A stretch of 64,000 nt of DNA from Syngnathus acus (GCF_901709675.1 NC_051090.1:1547342-1611341), one strand, 5' to 3'; shown: positions 37,201 through 48,186, counted from the stretch's first letter. Notes: generated by a model not told the origin, from the sequence alone. Translations and numbers: made by a program.

Positions 37201-38165
37201 TACAGAATGTCCTTCATTGCATCTACAATTCAGACCCCCCCCCCACTGTGCTGCGGAGTATATCGAACCTTGGGAAAGCGCAAACGCATACATGACTTGT
37301 TGAAATGCATCCGGCAGCAATCTAATTGACTATCTTTAACTTCCACTAAATGTGAAATCAGTTCAGATGGCAACATTGGAGACGAGCGAAGATTAGCACA
37401 AGCTGGAATTAACACACTAAAAATAGCTTTAAAAAAAATCAATGAGGTGGGGGGGAAAAAAAAAATCATCAAGCCTGAAAAAGAACAAATAATCAACAAC
37501 TTGGGGATCTGCAGATGTTTGTGTGTTTGCCTCAAGTCAAATTGATCATGAGAGCTTTTATTTGAGTTTCTTATGTGGGCAAGCCAATTATCCTTAATTC
37601 TGCAATTACAAAACTTTGAATAAATTGACTCCCTTGGCAATTACAGCAATCATGTTACTTGCATACACAAGGAAAACAGCCAGGGTCTATTTTTAGAGCT
37701 GGGTTTTTTTTTTTGGCAAGAAAAATCCACATTTACTCTGGGGCATATGGATGAACATCCTTGTTTAAAGTCTATTCAATAGTTATGGAGAAAAAAAAAA
37801 ACATCCTTCTGGAAAGAAATCAATAAAGCCCATGTTGAAGGACGGGATGTAAAATCCAACGGTGACCAGATCTGCGATGAGCAAAGTTTCTTGAGCCGAG
37901 AAAGGAACACGGGGAGGCCCGGCCCGGCTGAGTTCTCATCAATAGAAACAACTCATCCACTTGCTGCCTGTCTCAAACAATTGCTCCCACAAAGGTAAGA
38001 TTGAAAAAAAACCGGGATGACATACTTGGCTTCAATTTAAATAGCAAAAAAAGACAAAGTATCATAAAAAAAAATATTTGAAGAGTGTGGGACTGGCAGT
38101 TTTACCTGTGGCTGAAACACCGGCACGGCTGCTTGCTGTCCTTGCGGCTGCGTGTCCATATCCAT
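16944..38165 (-). CDS. nek7: NEK7, NIMA-related serine/threonine kinase 7 (complete coding gene, 9 coding exons)
   Basis: Coding segments, in transcript order, are 38165-38106, 34341-34201, 33928-33866, 30597-30487, 28572-28464, 27919-27812, 23481-23387, 19524-19411 and 17054-16944. They total 912 nt and encode 303 residues plus TAA; human NEK7 has 302. All junctions are GT/AG and all phases match. Visible kinase parts are the glycine loop GRGQFSEVY (42-50), catalytic lysine K64, HRDIKPAN with D162, DLG at 180-182, and the activation-loop SLVGTPYY with S196, equivalent to human S195. NEK7 is cytosolic and centrosomal: it is activated by NEK9, acts in spindle assembly and cytokinesis, and licenses the NLRP3 inflammasome. 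NEK7 rather than NEK6 is indicated by [21 protein letters not shown], the tail [12 protein letters not shown], and the short Gln/Pro-rich N terminus instead of the longer NEK6 one. LHX9 upstream on the same strand supports the call; NEK6 pairs with LHX2. Confidence 0.97.
17496..17538. repeat. (GA)n microsatellite
   Basis: This is about 43 bp of GA repeat in NEK7 intron 9. Confidence 0.95.
18429..18734. mobile_element. Non-autonomous hAT-type transposon (MITE), 306 bp
   Basis: The ends are inverted copies: TCGGTGGCCCTGAAGTGCAA at the left and, read inward from the right, TCGGTGGCCTTGAAATACAA, each continuing AACAC. The element is flanked by a perfect 8-bp duplication ACAGATCT at 18421-18428 and 18735-18742. 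An 8-bp duplication fits the hAT superfamily. The interior is A/C-rich and encodes nothing, so it would need a transposase in trans. Confidence 0.85.
19411..19524 (-). CDS. nek7: NEK7 exon 9, C-lobe
   Basis: This 114-nt exon encodes residues 230-267, [19 protein letters not shown] through PSDHYSEE. The acceptor is CATTTCAG and the donor GAA|GTAAGTC. Confidence 0.96.
19525..23386. other. nek7: NEK7 intron 8, non-coding
   Basis: This 3.9 kb intron contains two perfect octamer sites near 20191-20234 in an AT-rich, possibly conserved block, plus homopolymer runs. No gene is seen. Confidence 0.6.
23387..23481 (-). CDS. nek7: NEK7 exon 8, APE-equivalent and helix F
   Basis: This 95-nt exon encodes V198 (split codon) and residues 199-229, [15 protein letters not shown] through [12 protein letters not shown]. 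It contains the SPE motif and the DIWSLG helix-F signature. The acceptor is CATCCAG and the donor GAG|GTAAAG. Confidence 0.96.
23482..27811. other. nek7: NEK7 intron 7, non-coding, with foldback element
   Basis: This 4.3 kb intron contains a foldback transposon remnant (26857-26984), an 11-G run near 27004 and a (GT)11 tract at 27729-27750. Open frames at 25639-26172 and 27045-27467 on the plus strand are low complexity or unmatched. Confidence 0.6.
26857..26984. mobile_element. Foldback (long inverted repeat) element remnant
   Basis: The left arm TTTTGCCACTTGCTGTCGAC (26866-26885) pairs with GTCGACAGCAAATGGTAAAA (26961-26980). GGTTGCCAG (26901-26909) pairs with CTGGCAACT (26937-26945). The sequence AGCCATTTTGCCACTTGCTG is familiar as an abundant teleost MITE; this copy appears internally shortened and diverged. 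Confidence 0.7.
27812..27919 (-). CDS. nek7: NEK7 exon 7, catalytic loop and activation loop
   Basis: This 108-nt exon, phase 1 in and out, encodes D(162)[12 protein letters not shown], then [11 protein letters not shown] and [10 protein letters not shown] (188-197). DLG is the NEK form of DFG. S196 is the activation-loop serine phosphorylated by NEK9 in mammals. The frame was read directly from the reverse complement between the TTCAG acceptor and the CTCG|GTAATG donor. Confidence 0.95.
27920..28463. other. nek7: NEK7 intron 6, non-coding
   Basis: This 544-bp intron contains a (TG)n tract at 28256-28286. Nothing else is recognisable. Confidence 0.7.
28256..28286. repeat. (TG)n microsatellite
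   Basis: This is about 31 bp of uninterrupted GT/TG in NEK7 intron 6. Confidence 0.95.
28464..28572 (-). CDS. nek7: NEK7 exon 6, helices D and E up to the catalytic HR
   Basis: This 109-nt exon encodes residues 126-161, from [13 protein letters not shown] to HSRRVMHR. It ends with the first base of the catalytic Asp codon. The acceptor is TTTTGCAG and the donor AGAG|GTAGAC. Confidence 0.96.
28573..30486. other. nek7: NEK7 intron 5, non-coding, with MITE
   Basis: This 1.9 kb intron contains a CAG-rich patch at 29247-29265 and the palindromic MITE at 30022-30196. No gene is seen. Confidence 0.6.
30022..30196. mobile_element. Palindromic MITE with 27-bp perfect inverted ends, 175 bp
   Basis: The left end TACCGTAATTTTCGGACTAT continues AAGTCGC and is matched exactly in inverse at 30170-30196. 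Internal direct repeats of AGTATAAGTCGC lie at about 30054 and 30130. The outermost TA on each side could be a target duplication of Tc1/mariner type. This sequence family is familiar from many fish genomes. There is no coding capacity. Confidence 0.8.
30487..30597 (-). CDS. nek7: NEK7 exon 5, N-lobe and hinge
   Basis: This 111-nt exon encodes residues 89-125, from [14 protein letters not shown] to DLSRMIK. It includes the tyrosine equivalent to the autoinhibitory human Y97 (Y98 here). The next residue is His, where human has Tyr. The acceptor is CTCTCACAG and the donor CAAG|GTAAGT. Confidence 0.96.
30598..33865. other. nek7: NEK7 intron 4, non-coding
   Basis: This 3.3 kb intron contains a large imperfect inverted repeat with TAATTA cores (32085-32150), an AAT/AAAT tract (32312-32343), and CCCT and GGGA patches. 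No gene is seen. Confidence 0.6.
32085..32150. repeat. Imperfect inverted repeat with homeodomain-type cores
   Basis: GTAATTACACACGC (32096-32109) is matched perfectly in inverse at 32126-32139 across a 16-bp spacer. The pairing continues outward with three mismatches to arms of about 25 bp. Each arm carries TAATTA. Confidence 0.85.
33866..33928 (-). CDS. nek7: NEK7 exon 4, helix C region
   Basis: This 63-nt exon encodes 21 residues (68-88), from [13 protein letters not shown] through KEIDLLK. It carries the alpha-C glutamate of the kinase fold. The acceptor is CCTAATAG and the donor AAG|GTAAG. It lies only 272 bp downstream of exon 3. Confidence 0.96.
34024..34175. repeat. Dispersed repeat fragment beside NEK7 exon 3
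   Basis: The block GACCGATATGTTTTCAGGGA, followed by CGATACCAATTAT and ending near ATCGGGCCGATGATTGG, resembles a widespread fish repeat rich in CCGATA/TATCGG. It ends about 25 bp from the exon 3 donor. Confidence 0.45.
34201..34341 (-). CDS. nek7: NEK7 exon 3, start of the kinase domain
   Basis: This exon is 141 nt, phase 0 to 0, residues 21-67. It holds [11 protein letters not shown], the glycine-rich loop [11 protein letters not shown] and the VALKK strand with the ATP-anchoring lysine. The acceptor is TTTTCCCAG and the donor CAG|GTAAG. Repeat-derived DNA lies on both sides. Confidence 0.96.
34461..34560. repeat. Second CCGATA-type repeat fragment beside NEK7 exon 3
   Basis: AGAGGGCGACCGATACCAAT begins a segment with GGCCGGTATCGGGTC and GGTATCG. 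It shares the CCGATACC vocabulary of the fragment on the other side of exon 3. Confidence 0.35.
35038..35063. repeat. 26-base poly-G run
   Basis: This is an unbroken G homopolymer in NEK7 intron 2. Its length is probably uncertain in any assembly. Confidence 0.95.
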
Positions 38166-38196
38166 GATGTCAAGGCCTTGAATCCTCTCCCGCCGT
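38106..38196 (-). CDS. nek7: NEK7 exon 2, first coding exon with start codon
   Basis: The acceptor is a pyrimidine-rich tract ending in CTTCAG just before 38196. A short 5' UTR (38196-38166) follows, then ATG at 38165-38163. The 20 residues read [11 protein letters not shown] followed by a Pro/Gln segment ending FQPQ, which matches the end of human exon 2. The donor is CAG|GTAAA at 38106/38105. A second in-frame ATG is the third codon. Confidence 0.9.
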
Positions 38197-41100
38197 CTGA
38201 AGTCAAAAGCAAAAAAGAAATTCTGGAATTGAAACGAAACAACCGCCAGTTAATCAGTTCACAAGTGGATGATTTCTCCCGACAGGAAATATCGAAATGT
38301 TTGCAGGGTAAAAGTCTCTGGAATGAAGCATCTAACAGTGCGGCGGGTGTTTGGCTTGGGTGTCACGCGTGTGAATGTGACACTCCCTGTGTGAAGCCCT
38401 CTCACATTGCACCCTGCAGAGCAAAGTCATGCACCAGTGTTATGGAAGTGGAGATAATGACACAACATGGCTACATCAACTTGGCTTTCCTCCAAGCATC
38501 CTTTCATGGGAATTACAAACATTTAAGCAGTTTCGCTTTTTTTTTTCTCTTCTCCCCCAAAGAGGTCACACGGAGGCATGCCACGCTGCTGCATAATTGC
38601 ACGTTCTGGCATGCAGCCTCGGCGGATATTATTTTTCAAAAGATGGCCATCTTGAGAGACCAACCATTATTTCATAGATGTACATAAAAAGTTAGCATAA
38701 TGAAATCCGAGTGAGCTTTGATAAAAGTAAGCAAAGACACAGTTCATGATTCCAGTGTGGCCCCGGACATATCAGCAGTAATTGCTAAGTGCTCAGATAG
38801 ATGCTCAAGGGTTATCAAGTTATTCACATGGAATTCATTTATTAATATGCTCTGCCTATTTAAAAACATTACGGTGAATAAGATCTTGTGATGCGATTAA
38901 ATGATAATTTTATATCATTTAACGTTACAAAAAATAGTCTTAGAATTTAGAATTACATAAAAAAATAATTTTAAAATGTTAAAAATGTAAGCAATTGATA
39001 CGTCCCAAAAATGTACATAAATTATTTTTAGTTGCGTTACGTCAATACAAATAAAAAAATTAAAAAAAAGCTGTTTTCTGTAGAAAGAGGGTTGCGCAAT
39101 CGCTCATCCAAGTGGCTTTGCTGCTTCCAATTTGACTCTTCACACTTCAGATGTGTGCTTTGCCAGATTGAAGCTGGCACCATTACTCGGCTCTTCAAAG
39201 CTTTTGTGTTCCTGCCTGCCTTTGTGTCAAAATAACCAGCGGGGATTTGAGCTTCACGTCCCACAATAAGTAGATCAATTAAGTCTGTCATGTTGGATTA
39301 TGACACTGACCCAAACAGCCCAATTCATTAAGAAAGTTCAGAAGGGGGGAGTCGTGTGCAGCTTGTCTAAAGTTAAAAATTCAACAAAAATCCAAAGAGC
39401 CGAAGCACGGTTCCTCTCATTTGGAGCAACAGCCAAAGCATGAGAAAATGTCATGTGGGGGGGAAAAAAAAAAAGCGGCGGGCTACAGCAGCGGCCAAAA
39501 GCTCAAATCGACATTAGTTTGACAGGTCGCAGGCCCTGGTTGAGACCACTGAAAGAAAAATTTGGGATTGGGAAACCGGCAATAAATGAGCGAAAAATAT
39601 AGGTGGAAGGAAAATGTTTGTTAAAATTGTTAAACGCCTTGGAAACATTTTGCAACCTTGACCGAACCTTTAGCAGAAGAGTGGAGACCGTGTTAGCCAT
39701 AAATGTCGGTGGTTTGCGTACCACAGAGGTTGGCACTGGCATTACCTCGTCTTTCATCCTCATTTCCTCCCTTCTGTATAATTCATTTTAAAACAGGGGG
39801 AGAGGGAAAAGAACCAGAGAGGCGGTCAATTATGAGAAAGAGAAAAAAAAAAGCGAACCGAGGCGAACTGGAAGAAGGCTACGGATGAAACAAGGTTCAG
39901 CAAGTTCCTTGAAATATAGGAGAGTGCTAAATCAGCTCTCCACGCAAGGACATCAAAATCCAAACAGAAAGCAAAGCGTGAAGAGAGAAGGAAGGACAAG
40001 TAATGGGGGATGAGGAGTGGCCTCGCCTTGCATAGTTAAAGAAGGAGAGCGGAAACCATATCAAGTGACACTATTCGGCCCGGCCCGGCCCAGCTTTAGG
40101 ATGTAAAGGAATCAAAGGCACCTTTGAGGAGCCCTGGAAGAGTGCTGTCCATGATTACAAGAAGTGGAGGAACCTTTGAGTTTGTCTTCATGAAAGCCAA
40201 CCCCAGGCAGGCCTCGAATGAATCCGCTGCCTGACAAACACTGATGATACAGAAGAAGAAAAAAAAGCCATCCGCTAATGATGGAGGGGTCCGGATACTA
40301 CAAAAGCGCCATACTCTCCAATTCATTTTAATCACGAGGCAAAATCATTAGCCCAAATGTGCGAGCGAGCGAGCGAGCAAGCTCATCTGCATCGGGCCAT
40401 TAAATGAGAGTAGGAGAACACCAATTACACCTCAGCGTGGCGGCCATTTTAAGTCTTTGAGGAAGCCCGAGCAGCGGAATAGAAAATGAAGAGGAAACTT
40501 TGTTTCTTCATCCATAACAAAAGAAAATATGACCAAATCGGAGAAATTCACTTTGCAGAGCCAGCTAAACACACTTCACACGCCGCTTCCAGTAGGTCTT
40601 CCAAAATCCCGCCAAGTAAGCAGGAAAAGATCAGGGAGCTGATTACATTTTTTTTTTGCTTATTTTTCCAGCTCGGGCGATCAAACATACGAAGGAAACA
40701 GCAACACTGACATTAAACAGATGAAATTATTCAAAAGTTGGACGATATGAATTAATAGCTAGGTCGCCTTTATGCCGGATTTGTTTGCATAACTCAGACC
40801 TTCACTCTATCGCTGTCGGGAGCAGCGCAGCAAATTGAAGAAGGAAAAGCACTGAGGTCCTTCGGGAGACTCCAAGGCCAGAGATCCATAATGCTGCTTG
40901 CCACCTACTATTTATATGCCTCCTTTACATTTTTCACTTGCAGAATTTTATAGGCTAATGATTATTTTACTGGCAAAATAAACAGCACAGCACAAAACAG
41001 CCCGGGCTTCATGTGAGGCCTGAATTGATTTATTTCTCAAGCGTCCAAATAAAAGTAGCACAACTCTGATCCCTTAGCGTGTGTGTGTGTGTATATTTCA

Positions 41101-42789
41101 CTAAGCGCATACTCAAAGAATACAGATTGGACCAGATACTCCACCGCCATGGGCGCACCTGCACTTTTGTATTCGCTTCAATCCTTCCTGGTTAGGATTT
41201 CTGTCATTATTTTAAAAAAAAAACAACTCAAGGACATGCAGGTGTCAGGTTCTCCTTTCACCTTGCATGTCGTGGATACAATCTGGCACGTGGCTGAGCT
41301 CCCAGGCCACCTTCTCTGCTTTAGTGTGCTGCCCACTCGCGTGCTGAGGAGCTCTTTGTCGCCCGTCTATCAATTCAGCAGGTGCCTCGCAGTGAAAAGC
41401 CGGCGTCGTTCCCGCTAAGTAGCGTTTGATGTGCTCCGAGGAGGATGCTAATCATCGCATCCCAACTAAAACAGTATATTGACGCTTGAAAAAGATCAAC
41501 TCCAATCTCAATGATAAAAGAAATGTGACCAAAGAAGGATGAATCGGGCCCGGCGGTACAATGCCCCTTTTCTTAGGTGACATCTATTCACGCTGTCAAT
41601 CAATGAAAATAAACAAGGTCTGACAACAGTTTGAAAACTGAATAAAAAACAGTTAAGTGTGGAAAAACACAGCTGAGTTTACGTTGCCTTAATGATCTGA
41701 TATGAAAAGGAGTGAAAAAGCTCATTTCGGAGAGGGAAGATTTACGCGAACATGGAAAAACTGGACGAAATTCAAATGGATAGCTATGCTATAAATGGGC
41801 TGCTTGGGTTCTATTCTGATTTTTTGGGATTAAATGATTAATATCAATTGTTACACATGAGGGGGAAAAAAAAATCAAACTAAATACCCGTCTGTGCTGT
41901 TTTTATTCACATACAGTTATATTTCCTCTGAAATGATTGCAGGTTCTCAACCACAAGAAATAAAAACAAACCCCCGCATCCCAATATAGTACTTACTCAA
42001 GTCTTAAGGAAGCCTACCTCTTATTTTCAGAAAAAGTATACGTCTCTATTCACATCTGCACAAATATCCCAGAGCAGGACATCGGGCTGGCTGTATTAGT
42101 GCCGAGAGGCAACAACTCATCGTATTCACAATGCAAAGCAGAGCAGAGCAGAATTTGCAGGGCTCCGGGACCAATAAAGGCTTTGTGTGTTAAGCCATGT
42201 CACTGAATGACCACCAAATTAGCTTAATCACCTCTGGCACCAAGATATTCAATGTGACATTCTCTACCACGGGGCTGCCAGAGACCGAGAGGGACAACAC
42301 GGGAATACAAGGCGGAACATTTGCAAACAAATGAAAATGTCCGACGTTTATGGGGTTCTTGTGGCACGATTTTTACATTTAAGGGTGGAATTTAAAACTT
42401 AAATTTCAAAATTAAAAAAATGAAATACAATTTGGTTTGATCATTTTGCATTTCCTTTCATTTCTCGGGCGCACGTCTTTCATTGCCCGAGTGCAACAGG
42501 CAGCATTTATGTGTATGCGAGTGTGTCTGTGCAAAAAGCAGACGATCAGAGAATAACACTAGCCCTAAGGGGGTCGCATTTGTCTTCATTCTCACCCTCC
42601 TCCCCTCTGTACTTTGTCGCTGCAGGGATTTCCATTTTCGGATCAGGAAAGATGGCAGACCTGTACCACCATCTTCACTGTGAGCTTTGAAAAAATCTTA
42701 AACTAGTCACGAAAATAAACTTTCTTGCAAATAGTCATTCATTTGAAATTCGATGCATGGAACATGTCCTCATTTCTATTACCAAAACA

Positions 42790-42848
42790 AATCGCAGGGT
42801 TCAAAGCGTGTGCAAAAAGTAGCGGCTTGTAGTCCGGAAATTACGGTA
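42790..42848. mobile_element. Truncated terminal fragment of a related MITE
   Basis: Read on the minus strand, this starts TACCGTAATTTCCGGACTAC and continues AAGCCGCTACTTTTTGCAC and the common GCTTTGAACCCTGCG. The outer 27 bases match the ends of the element at 30022-30196 with a few changes. Only one end is present here. Confidence 0.65.
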
Positions 42849-44161
42849 CTGTTTTAAAAGTACTGAGCAATCATTTTTACACACTGTAAATTTTTGTTTG
42901 AAGAGAAATTATGATTTTTTTTTTTTTTTAATTGATGCAAATCTAAGCAGTCCTGTTAGAAAAGGATGCAAATGTTATAAAAGTGCAATTGAGTTTATTT
43001 ATTTAAAAGATTTCTATTAATAGCAGTTGTACGTGAAACTGAATTAAACCCAGAGTCTGCTTCCAAACATAAAATACAAAGATATCACAACATAGCATGG
43101 AAAAACATAGCACCCTTAAAAAAGAAACAATCCGATTTTAAATTTGCACCTAGCTTTCAAAACTAGCAACTCCTTGACATTATTAAAATGCATGTGAACC
43201 GTCTGGGTCGGGTTCCAGGTCAAGGTCCGTTTCGGCAATACTGGAAAGTGCTCACAATTGATTTTTTTTTTTTCCACTGAACTTCTCATCTCACTAGCAT
43301 GGACAAATAATTGTTGCCAAATTTCCAATAGAGCTGCGGTGAAAAGCAGTCAAAAGAAAGCTACAAAACAACACAGGATGAAAGCAGCAGATGCAAAGAC
43401 CCTGCCTCCTTCAGACATTATCATATTAATATTAATGAAATTTCCTGCCGCCCCCATTCTTCCCTTCAGTTGATTTGAACATGAAAAAGCTAAAAAGCGA
43501 AAATTCCAGCAGTTGCGTATCACAGTTTGACCCCGCAGCCACGCAGCAGACGCCAACCACGACAGACTTGGCTTTTCAAAGCAAGGCAGGAGCTGCTTTC
43601 ATCCTGCCTGGTGCTTTTTCCTTCCAGTGTCACACACCACCAGCCCATGCCATCTGCCTCCTTCTCCAATCGTGCGTGTTGTTTCCCGATCGAGGCCCGG
43701 CATCACGCCGACTTTTGCTGCCATGCTGACTGCTGTTTACAAGCGAGCCCCTCGCTGCGCCATGTTAAATATTCACCGTTAAAGCGTCAAGTCAGAACCC
43801 AGCCAGGCATTGACTTTCGGGTAGCTGCTGATTCGCCAAACCAAAAAGTATTGCTCGGGAATCTATTCAGCAAGTAGCACTTCATTAAAGTCATTTTCCT
43901 CTCTTGCTAACTTGCACTTTCTTTATCCTAAACACACACACACACACACACAGAGAGTTTTCACCTCTGCTCTACATCTGAGCACGCCGCTGCCGCCGCC
44001 CCACGCCTGCCTTCAGATGTAAAATATTTTTATTCTGTGCCCTGATAGCACACGAGCAAAGGTCTCTCATCGTTGGCTTGGCAGGACTTCTGACAGACAG
44101 CCGGCAGCGCCATACATGCCTAACCCCTGCTGCTGCAGCTTCCTGCTGCTCAGAGGGAGTC

Positions 44162-44200
44162 GGGCTGGCTGGGCTGGGCTGGCTGGGCTGGGCTGGGCTG
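44162..44200. repeat. GGGCT/GGCT tandem tract
   Basis: This is a mixture of GGGCT and GGCT units, about eight copies, in NEK7 intron 1. Confidence 0.9.
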
Positions 44201-46520
44201 CCTGCCTCCCATTGACTAAGGGCCAGGCCGGCCAGGGAGGAGGAGAAGGAGGAGGAGGACGAGTGGTGGCCACGGGTAGCCCGGACCCCCCGAGGAGAGG
44301 AGGGCTGAGACTGGGCAGGACAGGCAACGGCGTCAAACAACTACGTGGGAAAAGAAAGCAGAAGAGATCAAGAGCGAGAGATGCCCAAATCCAGAAGTCA
44401 ACTTCAATGCACGTCACTGATTCCCCAACCTGCATCACAGCAGATGAAGTCGTTCGGTGCCATTGACAGTCATAGACGGCAAAGATATTAACCGGGTTGG
44501 TAGTGAATGAGCTGTGCTGAGAGAGCATCTGTGAACCATTCCACACTGATTGATCACAATGCCGATCACAGCGTCAATACAATTAACGGGAACTTTAATG
44601 CCGATGTGGCGTTTTATAGCAACTCAACAAAAACGATTTGTCCCCTGCTTCAAGCTGACAAACAAAGGCTGGAAAAAAAAAAAACACAATTTGAATTGTG
44701 CACCAGGCTTGCACAAGATATTAGTTGGAAATCCTTCAAGACGCTACCTTGGAAGTGGACTATTTCCAAGAAGTCCTGCCTTGGCAGCAACCGCTTCCAA
44801 AAAAGGAGTCTTGCATACATGCTTCAAATATTTTGCCAAAACAATCAAAATGTTAGCTGTCCCAATCACAGGGCACACATCGCTCATCTACATTGCTCAA
44901 GCAGTTTGAAATAGCCAGATAGGCTGAAAAACGCCCGTAGCCCAAAAAAAAGAAAAAAAAAATCCCTCACCCTCCCTCTGCCTCAATCGGAGTGCAAATT
45001 CATACCGCTTTGGTCTCGTCTCACGACAAATGCATACTGTCATCGCCACTGATGTGGCGTTTACAGTGGCACCCAGCATCTTGTAATCATTCGCTGAAAG
45101 TGGATTTGTATCCTCGGGGGACTGGTCGGTTTTTTTTGCTTGGGGATCATCAAAAGCGATGGAGAGGAGAGGAGACAATTGGAGAGTGATCTAAAATAAA
45201 AAATGATGATACGGCGTGATAGCCCAGCGCAGTTGAAATCATGCCAACTTGGCTTTGGCAATACACAGCCCAGCAGCAATTCTCCTGACCGGAAGCAAAA
45301 TTAGCATGAACCACGTGACGCCAGGTAAAAGAATCCATCCCCGCTGTGTGTCACCAGGCAATAGGAATATAAAAAAAGAAGAAAATGCATAGAGCATATT
45401 TCACGGCCATGACATTAAATGCACTAAAACGGTTTCATTAACTTCAAACAATGTGCATCACCCCAGTGAGCGAAGGCAACGCTTCCACAATGGTGTTAAA
45501 AACGTTCAAGAAACAAGAAGCTGCAAGGCATCGTCTAATTTGAACGCTTGAAACATCTTTGACCCTCCGTACTGAAGAAGAAAAATCGAGATGCAGAAAT
45601 ATTGATGAAGAAGGCCGTTGCAATGCTGTGCTCATTGCCAAAGACCTTCCTCTCAACTCTCACCAAGCGGAGCTGGAAAAGAAAGGAGTGTTTTAAACGC
45701 TTCTCGGGGAAAAAGGCAGCAACCACACATTTAAATATTTCATTTGAAACTTTCCAAAAAAAAAAAAATTGCCAAGTTGGAACAAAAAGCTTGCAGTGGT
45801 CCAATGCCAGCATGAGTTGTGTGCAATCTCTGGCTGGCCGTGGTCTTTGACATCATCCAAGAGACTGTGTTAAATGGAGCTCCAAATGGCCTAAGGACAC
45901 GTCTTTGCAAAGGAAGGAAGGAAGAAAGCCAATATTTTTGTTTTTGTTGTATATTAATAAAAAAAAAAAAAGACCCATAGGCAAAAAATGAGTTAAAGTG
46001 GTCAGATGACAAATGTCTGGTCTTATCTGATCCTCGATACAGTAGAGTGGCTGGCCGGCCGGCCGACCTGCTCCGGGGCTAAAATAGGAACATCTGACGA
46101 GAATGGGTGAATTCCATGACACTAAATCACTGCTCTGGGTCAGGCGTGCGGATTTCTCCACTCGGATGAGTGGAAATTTTGGTCTAACCCAAAACTCTTA
46201 AAAAAACAGAGCTGAGACTACAAATGTATGGTTTTGTCAAATATGGAAGATAAAGTAAAAAAAAACACTGACCTTGTCATTATCATGGGGAAAAAATGTG
46301 AGTCAGCATCTCCACCAATACTCAAAATTTGACCTTATCTTAATTTCATTTTTTGCTAGTGTTTCTTATGTAAATGTCCCCCGCCTACTCGGATTCACCT
46401 TAATTAATAAATCACTCCTAAGCTTTTTGTCCTGGCTTAATCACAGCAGCCATGACAAACATTTGGCAACCATTGTCGTTCATCCGGTTCATGTCAACAC
46501 TCCTTGACAGTCAACTTCAC

Positions 46521-46550
46521 CCAGCCAGCCAGCCAGCCAGCCAGCCAGCC
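46521..46550. repeat. (CCAG)n microsatellite
   Basis: There are seven and a half CCAG units in NEK7 intron 1. Confidence 0.95.
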
Positions 46551-47549
46551 CGTCCGTGTTCATGATGACGCTGGGAGACTCAAGCTTGTACAGAGCCTGT
46601 GACGATGATCGGATGTGGCAACAGAGAAGTGAGTAATTATTAGGTCAACAAGGTATGTCAGTTCCCACTCACCCCGGCTGAATCATCCCCCCTCAAGCAT
46701 TGCCAAATGTATAAATGCTAAAACATTTTGGGAAGAACAGAAACACGAATATCATTTTCAAGCATCTGACTTCAAGCAAGTTATTTTACAGTTTTGCAGC
46801 AGCCATTTGTCAACAACAAATGAAATAGTGCAAATGTATAAAACCACAGCATTCAGCATACACTTAAACATCTGCACCGACAAGTCTCACAGGCCTCTTT
46901 TGTCCTTTCCCGCTCAACGAAGACGCAGTATGGTTTTATCATGCTGCCAGCACTGCCTGATGACAACATGGCTCAAAGGAGAAAAAGCCACACGGATTGT
47001 GATCTGATGATCCTTATTCATCTTGCATGGCCACAAAGCGGATATCCAATCTATAACCATCTATTAAAAAGGCCACAAATCTAACTTGGTGGGGAAAATG
47101 CATGGCGCTGTCCACATAGCCTATGATTGGCTGGCTAACGACCCAGGGTGTATGTCCCCTTCCTCTTCTCGGATGGGGCAGGGTCCAGTTTACCCGCGTC
47201 ATTTAAATAAAAATAAAAAAATAGAAAAAGAATGGTTGGATAGACAAATGAATATCCACATCGCATGAAAAAAAATCAACATTTGCATGTTGTAACAATG
47301 CTTTTTTTTTATTTGAGCCGCTTCTGTCAAATGATGTGAATGCTGGCTAAGGTTTATTCTATGTAAAATGTTAAATTTATAATGCACAAACATTAATCAG
47401 AACACTGTTTCGAGTAGTTGGGTTGCGGAGAACATATGATTAAAAAATGGGAGTTGACTTCCCCTTTAATATTTGGGAACTTCTACTCCCAGCATTGGAA
47501 ACATCTGTCTGATAACGCTGGTTTCATATAAATCAATTCATCAATGATA

Positions 47550-47990
47550 TTACCAATAGACCATACAATTACACACATATATACTTAATGATTTTTTTTT
47601 ACTGATCACTGAAAGGGTTTCAAGTAAGCAGCTCTGTAAACAGGAGTTGAACTGAATGAGAGCTGCAATTGCATGATTTACTTGTTGCAGAAGCGAATCG
47701 TCCTTAATGCAAGCCCACATCATGATGGAAAGTCTTAAAAGGGCCTTCAAACTAGATTGGTTGGCAGAGTAATTGGAGCTCACTCCAGTCCACACCTTAC
47801 GCGTTACATCATTTGGAATCTGTTGCATGGCTTTACGAAGCAGCCGCTTTATGTATTTATCTCTGTCAGTCGCCTCCAAACACGTTTGAACGGGAGCACG
47901 TTGCATCGCACTCAAGTGACATAAGTGACTCCAAGTCAGCTGAATGCAGTGAAAGTTAGCCTTGCTACATGCTAGCCTCAGGCTAAGCTA
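47550..47990 (-). other. Unidentified open reading frame in NEK7 intron 1
   Basis: This is an open minus-strand frame of about 140 codons. The first ATG (about 47,890) starts MQRAPVQTCLEATDRDKYIK and leads into a helix-like segment: AMQQIPNDVTRKVW, then LKALLRLSIMMWACIKDD and QQVNHAIAALIQFNSCLQSC. After that it runs into a poly-Lys (A-tract) end. Composition looks protein-like, with regular hydrophobic spacing and several Cys. I do not recognise the family, and a chance ORF of this length is possible in 64 kb. It lies about 270 bp inside the intron below the proposed NEK7 exon 1, on the same strand. Confidence 0.25.
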
Positions 47991-48186
47991 GTTGACCAAC
48001 TTCCCTCAAAGTTTTTTTCACCCCGATGTGAAGCCTGCGTATTAAGCATTGACTGTGTCAGCAGCGGCGGACCTCGAACAACTGTGTAGTCCCAGTCTTG
48101 TCCGAATGATCAAAAGTTGACAAGGAGCTCATAAGCCGCTCCTGAGTAGTTTTGCTAAGTTGACGGTCAGCTGTGTGAGGACTTAC

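Larger units (their letters stand above)
34342..38105. other. nek7: NEK7 intron 2, non-coding
   Basis: This intron is 3.8 kb. It contains a 26-G homopolymer (35038-35063), repeat-like DNA at 34461-34560, and a GC-rich patch at 35740-36080 carrying a CTCF-like motif. Long open frames on both strands of 35.7-36.9 kb look like GC-bias artefacts. Confidence 0.6.
38197..47549. other. nek7: NEK7 intron 1, non-coding
   Basis: This is about 9.4 kb of the 10 kb first intron. It holds a terminal fragment of a palindromic MITE (42790-42848), a GGGCT tandem tract (44162-44200), an AGCC tract (46521-46550) and numerous homopolymers. The open frames here are low complexity and match nothing I know. Confidence 0.6.

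Noticed and set aside
38085-38687. 200-codon plus-strand frame over NEK7 exon 2
   Set aside because: It is antisense to a confirmed coding exon and its splice sites, and has no recognisable domain.
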